NCBI GenBank assembly: GCA_003427395.1
Contig: BFEA01000543.1
Coordinates: 59,175-79,644, forward strand
DNA length: 20,470 bases
Reading direction: 5' to 3'
Source: Chara braunii
Taxonomy: Eukaryota > Streptophyta > Charophyceae > Charales > Characeae
The notes under the pieces were generated by a model. It worked only from the letters and a program-made list of their open reading frames with translations. It was not told the DNA's origin and did not search any database. Position 1 is the first letter of the stretch. Each line of letters begins with the position of its first letter. The translations under genes were made by a program, and so were the position numbers. Shown piece by piece: positions 1 to 8,660 of the stretch.

Positions 1-98
1 AGGGGTGGTGGCTTCATAGGAGTCTCTTAGGCCGCTTGTCTCCAATCCTCTTCCTGGTTGCATCTTCTAGTAAGAGGTCTTTATTACTATGAATATCT

Positions 99-215
99 CC
101 TATGGGTGACATACATAAGTTTCCATAGCTTTCGGGCATACACACATAGCTTTCGGGCATACACACATAGCCTGCGAATTATGTATCGCCTATGGGTGAC
201 ATACATAAGTTTCCA
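99..215. repeat. Nested short tandem and direct repeats
   Basis: A 27-bp sequence beginning CCTATGGGTGACATACATAA occurs identically at 99-125 and 189-215, 90 bp apart. Between the copies, a 21-bp unit (CATAGCTTTCGGGCATACACA) is repeated head to tail at 124-144 and 145-165, with a partial third copy at 166-171. The minus-strand reading gives a repetitive peptide that I regard as a by-product of the repeat, not a gene. Confidence 0.9.
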
Positions 216-1786
216 CACATGATACTGTCTACATAGATTCACAGAATATACACACAAAAAACAGGCTGGGGAGCTAGTCACTGGTGGGGTCTAGTGCCTG
301 CAGTAGGTTCAGGTAGGTTGGATAGGGTGCCATTGTGTGCAGTTCCTACTGACATTCGGATAGAACTATCTGGTGGCTATATATGGGGCCTGTAGTTCAT
401 TGTCTGGGCCAGGCGTCCAAACTTCCCGTTCGACAAGGTTCGTCCGATTCCGCTTCCACTAGGGCTGGGCAATCTAACAACCCTGGTGCCTATCACTGCT
501 GTTCGGTCCAAGTTGCCTGCCCATTGGTAGGGCAATGGTCCTGAGTGCTGGCCACACTGAGGTAGGATAGTGGGATAGGGGGTGCGCTAGGAGTATTGAC
601 GTGAGGATGGGTTGGGAGGTGGTCTCATATTCCACAACACCCGCGGCTCACACTTCCAGGTGGTCACTGTGCACACACTGACTGGTGCAACGACTTGCTG
701 ATTTCGACTGTCGAGATTGACTGCGAGGCTGTATAGTACAGCGGTAGGATAGATTCGTAATTTTGTTTGGCTGAGGGCTAACCGAGAGACCTACCTGTAA
801 GGAAATTCGTGAGGGACATATCTGCAAATCTGGGAAAATATCGGCCCAGTACTAACCCGAATTGCTACAGCTACCCTAACTCTGTAGAGTAGGCCAGGGC
901 TACCCCTAGGACAGACAGGCCCTAAGTGGCCTATGCTGATAGACGGTCCTATAGCCTATAGCCGGGTCCGGTAGAGGCCGAAAGACCGAAACAGAAACGG
1001 TACCGGTCGGTCAGTCAGTACAGTCTAGGTCTAGTGTAGTCTATAGATAGGTTAGGCCCATCGGTTCAGGACTTTTGGCAGTTCATTTCTCGCGAAGCAG
1101 CGTTGGAGAAGCCAAGCAAGTTGGTGGCGGTGACTGTCTGCAGGCGGCACCCTGAGACCTCGCCGTTGACAGCAGCCATAGCCGGCCCAGTCAGAGTCTG
1201 CCATAGCTGGGGCATCCTCAGCGCATCTACCCCTGGGGTATCTGCGTCTGGCTGGGCTACATCGAGGCTCTACACTGTGTACCCGTGGGTGGTGGCAGCC
1301 ATAGCTGCCTGTTCCTTCGTCAGAGTTGTCCATCGACACTGAAGACTTCATCGCGCGACCTGTTCTTCATCAGGGTGGTTGGCGCTGGCCTCTGGGAGGC
1401 CATTCTGATGTGGCGCTACTAACTGGGTGTAGGATAGAGAGTGGGGTGTGAGTTTTGAGAGTGGCGAGATAATGGAACAAACTCTGTTACGATAATTGTT
1501 TGAGTTGGCTCATCACCAGTGCAATTTCAATTGTTATCCTCGAAGGTTCTACTTGTGATTGGTTGTTGGGAGTTTGTCGGAGAGAGAGAAACACTGTGTG
1601 ACTTCTCCCCACCTGTGCATAGTTGTATTCTGCTGCCTACTTTGATCTGTGTGCAGTGTGGACTCTGTCTCCTTTCCCCCTTCTCTTATGCATGTATGGG
1701 CGTGTATGAGATTGTCTGTGTGTGAGTGGCGGTAAAAATCTTCAGACAACCAAGATCATAACACTGGCCTATACAACACCCTGGAC
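216..1786. other. No supported gene; unassigned DNA
   Basis: I see no convincing coding region, RNA gene or mobile element here. Opposing open frames at 1052-1351 (minus) and 1103-1342 (plus) overlap, show no recognisable domain and have no supporting context. The base composition is not extreme. It could be decayed transposon sequence too diverged to recognise by eye. Confidence 0.5.
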
Positions 1787-1805
1787 TATATATATATATA
1801 TATAT
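1787..1805. repeat. (TA)n microsatellite
   Basis: An uninterrupted alternating TA run lies about 70 bp from the hammerhead ribozyme, on its 3' side in minus-strand orientation. Confidence 0.95.
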
Positions 1806-1875
1806 CGTCACAAATAGAACTGCCCGGTAAACCGTAGGCAGAGAGAGAGAAGAGGACAACAAACGAGGGGCTGTG

Positions 1876-1935
1876 ACAAACTGTTTCGTCGGAGTTTCAC
1901 CGACTCATCAGGAGGCTGAACCCTCAACAGTCTGC
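1876..1935 (-). ncRNA. Type III hammerhead self-cleaving ribozyme
   Basis: Read on the minus strand, the sequence folds into a complete hammerhead. Stem III pairs 1927-1935 (GCAGACUGU) with 1876-1884 (ACAGUUUGU): nine pairs, two of them G-U. The nucleotide at the cleavage site is U at 1926, in a GUU triplet that satisfies the NUH rule. Stem I is GAGG/CCUC (1922-1925 with 1912-1915) closed by a 6-nt loop. The invariant CUGAUGA occupies 1905-1911. Stem II is GUCGG/CCGAC (1900-1904 with 1888-1892) with a 7-nt loop, followed by the invariant GAA at 1885-1887 and the paired A15.1. Cleavage is predicted between 1926 and 1925. Hammerheads are known in Penelope-like elements and in plant retrozymes. 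The RT just upstream on the same strand makes the first host more likely, though type III topology is also typical of plant retrozymes. Activity is inferred from structure only. Confidence 0.88.
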
Positions 1936-2022
1936 AGAATCCCCTCACTGATTACACTGAAATGATAATCTACCTTAACCAAAATCAAAGTAGACTATCA
2001 CTCACCCACACCAGATGGAAAA

Positions 2023-2053
<31 letters not shown>

Positions 2054-2118
2054 AATATATATATATATGTATATATATATGTATATATATATATATGTGT
2101 ATATATATATATATATAT
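2023..2118. repeat. Compound (CT)n-(AT)n microsatellite
   Basis: A CT run at 2023-2038 passes directly into an interrupted AT run to about 2118, with occasional TGTA interruptions. It lies between the hammerhead ribozyme and the Penelope-like RT. Confidence 0.95.
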
Positions 2119-2303
2119 TAATCTTTATATCTTTAAATCTTTGAACCCCTTAAACCTTATACCCTCTCAGAACCCATGAAGAAGCCATGCTGAACCTGTG
2201 CTTGCCACCATTATTGATCCTTGAAGTCCGCAGCAACAGGTCCCTCTCCTAGTGTTGGTGTCTTTGCTGTCGTTGGTGTCTATCACTGTCATTCATTCCC
2301 CGA

Positions 2304-3703
2304 TTATCCAACAGTCTGGAGAGCAGAGGCTGGCGGTGAGGCGAGCAGGGATGGGTAGTGGGCCAACTGTGAAGGGGGAGGGGGAGAGTGTACTGGGTGT
2401 GCCGGGCTAGTCGGAGGGAGCGAGGGGAGGGGGGGTGGTTGGGCAGGCGGTTTGGAACTTGGGAGGAGGATGAAGTTGGGTTGGAGGTATGGGACCTGGA
2501 AGTCGCTAAAGTGTTTCCTCTGCTCACTGGTTCTCTCCAGAACGAGATTGTTATCATAGCATTGGCTAAACCTGCTAATAAGTTCATTCACATTTCTTTG
2601 ACCCTCCAAATCATTCTTGATACAACGTACGAAGACAGAAACATCGTCAACCAGTCTAGCACCCTTGAACAACTTTCGATCAACACCGAGATTACTGAGG
2701 AAGGTAAATCTGTAACACGGTTACAGCAGACAGACCAGCCCTGGACTGGACGACTTGCCCATTGGGATACCCTCCACCTGTCGCAAAATTCGCCCAGAAG
2801 CAGAGACAAAAGTATGCTTAAGTTCGAAGGAAAAAAATTCAAAAATATTGGAGAAGGAGACCTTCTTCCAGCCAATATCAAGAGACCGTTTAAGACGCTT
2901 AGCTCCCTTTCCTTGTTTACGCAGGGCAACAGCCAATGCCCTCTGATCCTGCCAAAAGTCAATGGCCCACCGTAAGGCCCATAAGATAGAAACGTGTGGG
3001 AGATTCGAGAACATTTCCTTGATATCGAACGATGCTCCCACAATCATATGCCTCTTCGCCAGTCCTTTATTAACTTCTTTAATACGCATCAACAACCCGT
3101 CCGCACTACGACGATTGAGATGAGAATGAGACGAAAGATTCCATAGCAAAGCATTTACAGCCTCAGACACAACCCTTGCTTCCGCCACAGAACACTCAGA
3201 ATATGATGGACATATCGGTCTCCAACGGGAGACGTCTTTGTGCTTCGGAAGACTGTACGCCTTTCCAATACTCCCATTTTTTTTTTATGGCCCAACCTGT
3301 TGCAACCCATCTCCCAGATATTCAGTTCGACAGTGATCGATAACTTTTTCCTCTTCCTCACCACATGAGACAAAGGCAGGATTCCAAAAAAAAACTTCCT
3401 TATCCTGGCTTCATAGATCAATGGACAACACACGAAGGTATCCTCCATATTATGGTCGAGAGGAGTGCACACAAGCCCTATTAGCGTGGATCGAAAGAAC
3501 CCCAAATCATCCTCACATGCCGCAGTATCGTGCCCCAGATAATCCCCTTGCAGAAAACAACCACAAACAACATCAAACGTTAGCAACGAGAGATCGATAG
3601 GGGGAAGAGAACAATGAGACGAGAAGGCAATAATTAATTGTGTACGGAGAGCATTCACGGATCCAACTCGCGAAGGACAGAGTATATTCCTTGCATGTTT
3701 CAT
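2304..3703 (-). pseudogene. Penelope-like reverse transcriptase, broken
   Basis: This is a degenerate RT of a Penelope-like retroelement, which would copy the element RNA into DNA at a chromosomal target. In minus order I see an N-terminal stretch of no known domain (3703 to about 3287), then GKAYSLPKHKD and RWRPI at about 3215-3270. RT motif A is FDIKEMF (Asp codon 3024-3026), motif B is QVEGIPMGKSSSP (about 2736-2776), and motif C is RLVDDVSVF with both catalytic aspartates (2643-2648). The FDxKxMF motif, the GIPMGK form of motif B and the VDD form of motif C resemble Penelope-like RTs rather than LTR or LINE enzymes. Two lesions are clear. A frame change falls at a run of ten T at 3277-3286, and a stop codon lies at about 2718 between motifs B and C. 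Downstream of about 2500 the frame becomes proline-rich low complexity and may not be part of the protein. I found no GIY-YIG endonuclease. Family assignment is by motif recognition only. Confidence 0.72.
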
Positions 3704-3740
3704 CCACCAGGGAAATCAGAGCGATCGTTCAGCAGTTTCC

Positions 3741-3970
3741 TGGTCGGAGTGTGAGTGGGCCTGGAAGTGCGAAAGGGGGTGTGCCAAGGATTTTAGGAAA
3801 GTGGGGGTGGAGTCCCAGGTCAAAACTGAGATCTCATGTGGCAAGTTAAGGGATACGATTGCAGGAAGGTAGGCGCATATTGGAGTCCTGTTTTGTGCTT
3901 CGGGAAACAGAGCTACCGCCTCTGTTGGTTCCGTCGTCCGGGCTGGAGTCGTACCTGGTGCACCGTCGGG
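3741..3970 (-). repeat. Probable 3' LTR (partial) of the Ty3 element
   Basis: These 230 bp align without gaps to 15197-15426 in the same orientation. By hand count there are about 22 differences (about 90% identity), of which about 20 are transitions. The matching copy sits directly beside a primer-binding site, so this copy is a candidate 3' LTR for the minus-strand Ty3 element. Weaker similarity extends about 12 bp to the left (from about 3729). To the right the two copies diverge after about 3975. I could not find a polypurine tract next to it, so it could instead be a solo LTR of the same family. Confidence 0.62.
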
Positions 3971-3974
3971 ACGC

Positions 3975-4620
3975 TATGGTTATCCCGCTGGCTGGTCACT
4001 TGCCGATGCCAAACCTCACAAGTCTCAGGATCTGACGCGGCTGGCCTCAATCGAAGGCTGTGCACCCATCGTTCTTCCTCCGAGCGAGTTCACCGGATGA
4101 AGCCGGAGGCTCAGTACAGACACTCCGAACATGGGGGTTGAGGCCAGTAAGGAGCGAATGCGTGCCAGGGGACGATGGTTAGGGAGTGATAGGGTAAGAT
4201 GTGGTGATAGGGAGGGAATTCGGTCCCCGAGATAAGAATTCCGGGTTCCACGATGACGTCACACGTGTATGGGGTAGGGCAGTTGGGGAGATGGGGGAGA
4301 CGTCCCAAGGCCTGATCGAGGTCCCACTCGCAAACACGTTCATTCCCGGTTAAGTAAGGGAAATTCAGCGGTTCCGCTCTTCATCGCGCTGACAAGCAGG
4401 ATTGTTCCCAATATTCCCGGAATTCCCGATCTCTTAAACACTCGCGGTCAGTGACACGAAAAGGGATCTCGAAATTCATACTGTAGGATGGGCGGAAATT
4501 CAAACGTTCGGGAAGTAGACCGAGTATAGGTTTTGCAGACACACGTGTAAGTAGCGACCTTTCTTGGTCGGACCTACACGTGTGTGCATAGGACCTGTCC
4601 TTCGGTCAGAGGGGTGAAGG
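3975..4620. other. Non-coding stretch with bZIP/bHLH-type sites
   Basis: No supported gene. It contains adjoining palindromes TGACGTCA (4254-4261) and ACACGTGT (4261-4268), and the hairpin listed separately at 4535-4587. It could be LTR or untranslated sequence of the Ty3 element, but no second copy was found in the window to show this. Confidence 0.4.
4535..4587. repeat. Imperfect inverted repeat with CACGTG in both arms
   Basis: Left arm 4535-4559 and right arm 4566-4587 are near reverse complements separated by a TTTCTT loop. Each arm contains ACACGTGT, itself a palindrome with the plant G-box core CACGTG. This could be a cruciform or hairpin, or simply a paired binding site. No function can be assigned from sequence alone. 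Confidence 0.7.
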
Positions 4621-4676
4621 TTAGTGGCTCACGAGATGGATAATCCTATAGCGAGACAAACATCTAATCGTCTAGC

Positions 4677-5019
4677 ATGTTTTTATCTAATTCATACACA
4701 GACAGAATCACACCAAGTATTTGTGCATCTAGCTTCACCCCCACACACACCAACAAAAGGAATCAAGGATCCTTATGCAACAATTATTTTGTCGACAGCC
4801 CGGAGATCACACAAGACTCGATCACAGATGACCAACCAATTAGATTTGTCGATTCAAAACGAAAGAGAAGGGGAGTGGGGGAGGACAACCATTCATCAGT
4901 CTCTGAGAAGAAACAAAGGAAAAATTTGAGACGTCGGTCCAAAAAGGACAAGGGCGACTTGCACCGAATACCAAAATTGCTCAGAAGGATAGAAGAGAAA
5001 CATCACCACAATAAATCTC

Positions 5020-5020
<1 letters not shown>
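4677..5020 (+). CDS. Possible lysine/arginine-rich coding fragment
   Basis: This is one of the few plus-strand frames that looks protein-like. From about 4790 it encodes a polar stretch with dense basic clusters (KRKRR, KKQRK, RRRSKKDK) that resemble nuclear localisation or nucleic-acid-binding tails. No domain is recognisable. The frame then runs into a TC microsatellite and an N at 5075, where it ceases to be meaningful. No promoter, partner exon or homologue is visible, so chance coding in a repeat-rich region is quite possible. Confidence 0.2.

Positions 5021-5074
<54 letters not shown>
5021..5074. repeat. (TC)27 microsatellite ending at an N
   Basis: Fifty-four bases of uninterrupted TC end directly at a single N (5075), a sign that the assembler could not resolve the repeat or join across it. 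Confidence 0.97.
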
Positions 5075-5075
5075 N
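5075..5075. other. Ambiguous base / probable assembly gap
   Basis: The only N in the window sits exactly at the end of a pure TC tract, so it probably marks a short or unknown-length gap rather than a miscalled base. Confidence 0.8.
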
Positions 5076-5958
5076 GGGCATGCAGCAGGTGCAGATCTTT
5101 GCGACATGGGCTCTACAGCTTGATATATGCTTGGTTTTACAGTTGATGATTTTATGGTGGGTCCCTAATGCCAAAATAAATCGAGCAAGCTCGTTTACAG
5201 GTCGGTTGGGTAAGACGGGTATTGTGATACTAGGCAAATTATTCCAAATGGTGGTGTGGAGAGTTTGGACGATTTTTTATTAATATTATTATTATTATTT
5301 TTAACATCCAAATGAGGCCTATTAGTGGAGGTGATAAGAGCATCCCCCACTAATAGGACCCCTGTAGAAGATGGCTGGAATCTATTGGTGGGGAGCATCA
5401 CCTGCTGGAAACCGGGTCCAGCGTCCCCATTTACAAAGCCGGAGCCAAAATTGAGTCGTAATCATAGAAGGACAGCATTGATTACCATTGTGCGAGGGGA
5501 TTGACTGCCCATGGGCACCGTCCAACCAGTAACCCTAGTCTACAGAGCATGAGGCTCCTCCCGGCCCCTACCACATGGCAGGAGCCCCCAGCCCATCAAA
5601 ACCCTAAACTCAGACATTAGACTGAATCACTACTCCTAACATATACGAGGCACCTTCCCACTTGCACCATATGGCCAATCACCATTATATAAGGAGTCCA
5701 CTCAGAAATAAGTGGTGAAGAGTAGGGGAGAGAAAAGACACCTTCCTCAAATCCAATCAGGTGGATAGGAGTAATCCAAGTCAACTTGGGTAATGTTGAA
5801 TCATAGGAAAACACGATAGCATGTGATACGCAACCTCACGCCCCCTCGCAGCTTCCCGTACTGGGTCGCTGATCAGAGTTCTAGGAGGGGCGTGGCCGAG
5901 GATTTTTGGCCGTAGGGGTTGAGTCTCCCGGATGGAACGGGAGGCTCTCGTTTCATGC
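5076..5958. other. Unassigned DNA between gap and adapter
   Basis: No supported gene. It holds an ATT-rich microsatellite (about 5279-5302) and a hairpin (5318-5357). The segment is bounded by an N at the left and a sequencing adapter at the right, and may not truly belong here. Confidence 0.6.
5318..5357. repeat. Hairpin: 14-bp arms, one mismatch
   Basis: CCTATTAGTGGAGG (5318-5331) pairs with CCCCCACTAATAGG (5344-5357) except at one position, around a 12-nt loop. The outer 11 bp are perfect. There is no U-run on either side that would suggest a bacterial-type terminator. Confidence 0.8.
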
Positions 5959-5994
5959 CTGTCTCTTATACACATCTAGATGTGTATAAGAGAC

Positions 5995-5996
<2 letters not shown>
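5959..5996. other. Nextera mate-pair junction adapter (artefact)
   Basis: Bases 5959-5977 are CTGTCTCTTATACACATCT, the Tn5 mosaic-end adapter, and 5978-5996 are its exact reverse complement. The 38-bp head-to-head arrangement is the circularisation junction of Nextera mate-pair libraries, not biology. Open frames across it give peptides such as SYTHLDVYKRQ and MCIRDS, which are adapter translations. Sequences on the two sides of such a junction come from opposite ends of a multi-kilobase fragment and need not be adjacent. Confidence 0.97.

Positions 5997-6042
<46 letters not shown>
5997..6042. repeat. (CT)n microsatellite after the adapter
   Basis: Forty-six bases of CT start immediately at the adapter edge. 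The same motif ends at the N at 5075, so the two tracts may be halves of one locus split by misplaced sequence. Confidence 0.96.
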
Positions 6043-6047
<5 letters not shown>

Positions 6048-7484
6048 CTCAGCATCCAATGCGGGCAGTCTGTCACCTCGCACCCACACAAAGTTGTCAC
6101 CTCGCTTAGTTCGAGCATGCAAGCCAGGTTCACTCGTGCGCCACAGTCCATCGCGGCCCCACTTCAACCCTGCATACCTAGCACTAGCTCGTCGGAGCGC
6201 CCAACTCTCCACTCACCTTCCAACTCTTGCTCGTTAGTCGATCCTCCCAACCTCGCTAACTCCGAAATTCTTAGAGAGCGAGTTAATCGTGCTTGCGAAA
6301 TTTATAGCCTGCATGTGTGCACGCGATGCACACGATACCCGGGGTTGTGTCTAAGTGGGAAGGAAGAAGAAGAAAGGAAGTGCCTACGACTGCATGGTCA
6401 GGCCGCGGCGTGGGGGACGTAACCTCACTCCACACATCAATCCGGTCATGCAAGCGTTCAGGCCAATAGGAGAGGGGAAGAAGCACACTCGCACAGGCGC
6501 AATTATGCCCGCCCAAACAAAAATTACAGTTACACGCAAGGATTAAGGCGTAGAAAAACCAGAGCGCAGATCCTAACGTGGCAAAGCGTGTGCAAGCAAG
6601 AACCGCCGTGCAGCAGAAATTGAGATGCGCCTAAATTCCTAATCTAAATCCTAATTGCAAAAAGAAATTCCGAACGAAGCAAATTCCGAGAGTCTGTGGG
6701 GGCTCGACATTAGTTAAAAATTCAAACAAGATTTCCCCTCGTGACGACCATGCCAAAAGTCCCATTTCCCCCATTGAAGAACAAGAAAGAAGTTATGGCA
6801 ACAGTTATCCTTCGCGCTCACTGAAGCGCGATCAACTACTAACCGTAGTGGAACTATCTCGACCTTGATTCCGAAAAACAAGAAAAGCAAGGGCACCCAT
6901 GCAATCCAACGAGCCATCTCGTTTCAACCCTCGAAGTAGCCTTGCGCAAAAAATCTCGCGGTTGCAGAAAACAGTTCGTCACATATGTGACGCCAAGGGG
7001 GTTCCAATCTTGAGCAAGCTCCTGCTTGCTCACCCAATCATCCGTCGATCTCGTGAGAAAACACCAGTGATCGACGTGGAGCCGACACGTGCCACTTGCG
7101 GTGAGATGAGATTGTGGAAGTCATCCAGGTGGCACTCACGAACTCCGATCCTAGAGATTGTCGGGAAGGGTAGCCTTACGATGGGCGGGGGAAAAGGCGG
7201 GTGAACTTGTGGGAGGGGTGGCAGAAAACAATGGAGTTCCCGATCTCCAGTGAGGAGTCAGGTGTAGTGGACGGCGCGGTGGATGCGAGGGAAACGATGA
7301 TCTTGGTGGGGGAGCGAAGCGAGGTAGTCAGGATAAAGGGTGCAGAGAGTGTGGGGAATCGCGGCGCGGAAATTGTCATAATCCTCGCAGGCGGGGATGG
7401 TACCCGTGATTATGCAATACACCTCTATATTATTATATTCGGGCCAAGTGATGCTGAAGAGAAGGACGTGGAGGGGGAAACAAG
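6043..7484. other. No supported gene; possible Ty3 3' region
   Basis: Frames exist on both strands but none has a recognisable domain. On the minus strand, short low-complexity frames rich in Pro, Ser and Thr follow the extra coding region of the Ty3 element. Two small palindromic structures occur: CGTCACATATGTGACG at 6977-6992, and an 8-bp stem (TGAGCAAG/CTTGCTCA) at 7011-7032. If the LTR assignment is right, this is the untranslated 3' part of the Ty3 element. Confidence 0.45.
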
Positions 7485-8660
7485 TTACGAGAGAGTGAGT
7501 GGTGGCATGGGGGAAGACGTTGATGATGAGGCGGGTGGAATAGTGCTGGTGAAAAAGGGAAGGGGGAAAGGGGTGCCAGTTAGAAGGAAATGGGGGGGGG
7601 GCCTGAGAGCTGATGGAGGGCGAGGAAATCCACGGGACGACGGGATAACGACCGGGGAAGAAGCCCGAGCGCTCGCATCTCCACGTATGCGAACGGTGGG
7701 CCGTGGTGGTGGAGAGGATTGAGCCGGCGAGGAACTTCTTCTACGGCGTCTGCTTCTGGATCCCTCCGCGGTGGTGAGGCCATCTCCTCCGAGCTCCTCC
7801 TGTGGTGGCTCTGGATTGCACGTTGGATCGCCTTGAAATAGCTGCGCCACGGGTCCATCCGACTCTTCCACCGACCGCTTTCCTTCTGCCCTTTCCTGCC
7901 TCTTCTATGCCGCTCCTTCATCTTCCTCACTCCGTTCGTTGGGGCCGCCTAATTCGTTTGACTCACTCTCTCCCAGTTCACCCTCCTCCGACTCGTGGTA
8001 ATCGGGGTCGTTAGATTCCGCCCCCGAGTTTTCTTCCTCTTCTTCGCTCCCCTCCTCTCTCTCTTCCTCCACCTCTTCGCGGTCGGCTTCTCCTTCCACC
8101 TCCACCCTTCGGATGATCGGATCCCACAAGGTGAGATCGGTCACGTCAATAACCAGATAGTGGCCCGAGGAGGGGTAGTAGCAGTTGTCACCGTCAAGCT
8201 CCGTACACGTGGAACACAACAGGTGTGGTACCAGCGTACGGGTGAGCGCCGCTTGTGTGGACCGCTCGTCACAGAGCGAAAGGATGTCTAGAGGCAGATC
8301 GTCCAGGAGCTGCGCGAGGAACACCGGGACTTTGCTCGTGATAGGCTCCAGGTGGCCGTCCCGCACTTTTCCGAACAGAATCCCCAGCAGTTCCCCTTCC
8401 GTGTCCGTTCTCCACGCTTGGATTATTAGGAGCTCCACCTCGTCGTCGGGAACCTCGTCTTCCGCCCAATGGAACACCACCTCGAGGAGACAAAAGCTGA
8501 GTGCGACGTACGCGTTCCACCACTCCGCCCACTTGCCGGCGTCAAGGATCGACACGTCCAACTCCTTGATCCGAAAAGAGAGAGGGACGTTCGTAGCGGA
8601 CTGCCAGAAGGTAGGGAGATCAGACGGAAGCCTGAAAATCGAGAGCCGGTGCTGGTTTAT
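7485..8660 (-). pseudogene. Extra coding region downstream of Ty3 pol, C-terminal part
   Basis: I do not recognise the product. Read from about 8660, the frame encodes a folded-looking stretch (for example FRLPSDLPTFWQS, KWAEWWNAYVALSF, GHYLVIDVTDLTLWDPII). A very acidic Glu/Ser-rich block follows at about 7905-8090, then a TAG stop near 7895. The same frame continues as a Pro/Arg/Ser-rich low-complexity region to 7485. It lies on the same strand as pol, begins after the integrase, and connects to the 8657-9143 segment through a single frame change at about 8657-8660, so the two were probably one protein of roughly 400 residues plus tail. Extra post-integrase frames are known in several Ty3/gypsy lineages (antisense, env-like or of unknown role). 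There is no obvious transmembrane segment, so I see no support for an envelope protein. Confidence 0.5.

Larger units (their letters stand above)
1876..3703 (-). mobile_element. Penelope-like retroelement remnant with hammerhead
   Basis: The broken RT and the hammerhead ribozyme lie on the same strand, with the ribozyme about 0.4 kb or more beyond the RT frame. Hammerheads are established components of Penelope-like elements, so the two probably belong to one element. Element ends and target-site duplications could not be defined. The right end abuts the LTR-like repeat that starts near 3741. Confidence 0.6.

Noticed and set aside
1052-1351. Possible Gag-like frame
   Set aside because: Some minus-strand readings look protein-like, but there is no capsid or zinc-knuckle motif and an overlapping frame is equally open.
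1340-1375. Second CTGATGA on the minus strand, possible second hammerhead
   Set aside because: The bases after it do not form stem II followed by GAA and a stem III, so the core is incomplete.
1860-1935. Type I folding of the hammerhead with a short stem III (GUC site at about 1873-1875)
   Set aside because: A 3-bp stem III can be drawn, but the first stem I pair would be A-C and the stem needs a large asymmetric loop. The type III fold pairs fully.
4896-5237. Frames encoding Arg-Glu or Leu-Ser dipeptide repeats
   Set aside because: These are translations of the TC microsatellite across an N and carry no gene evidence.
5919-6422. Plus-strand open frame of 167 codons
   Set aside because: It runs through the mate-pair adapter and the CT microsatellite; the peptide is largely adapter translation and a Ser-Leu repeat.
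7201-7722. Plus-strand frame of 173 codons, Gly/Glu rich
   Set aside because: It is antisense to the low-complexity tail of the Ty3 extra coding region and has no domain; it is most likely a composition effect.
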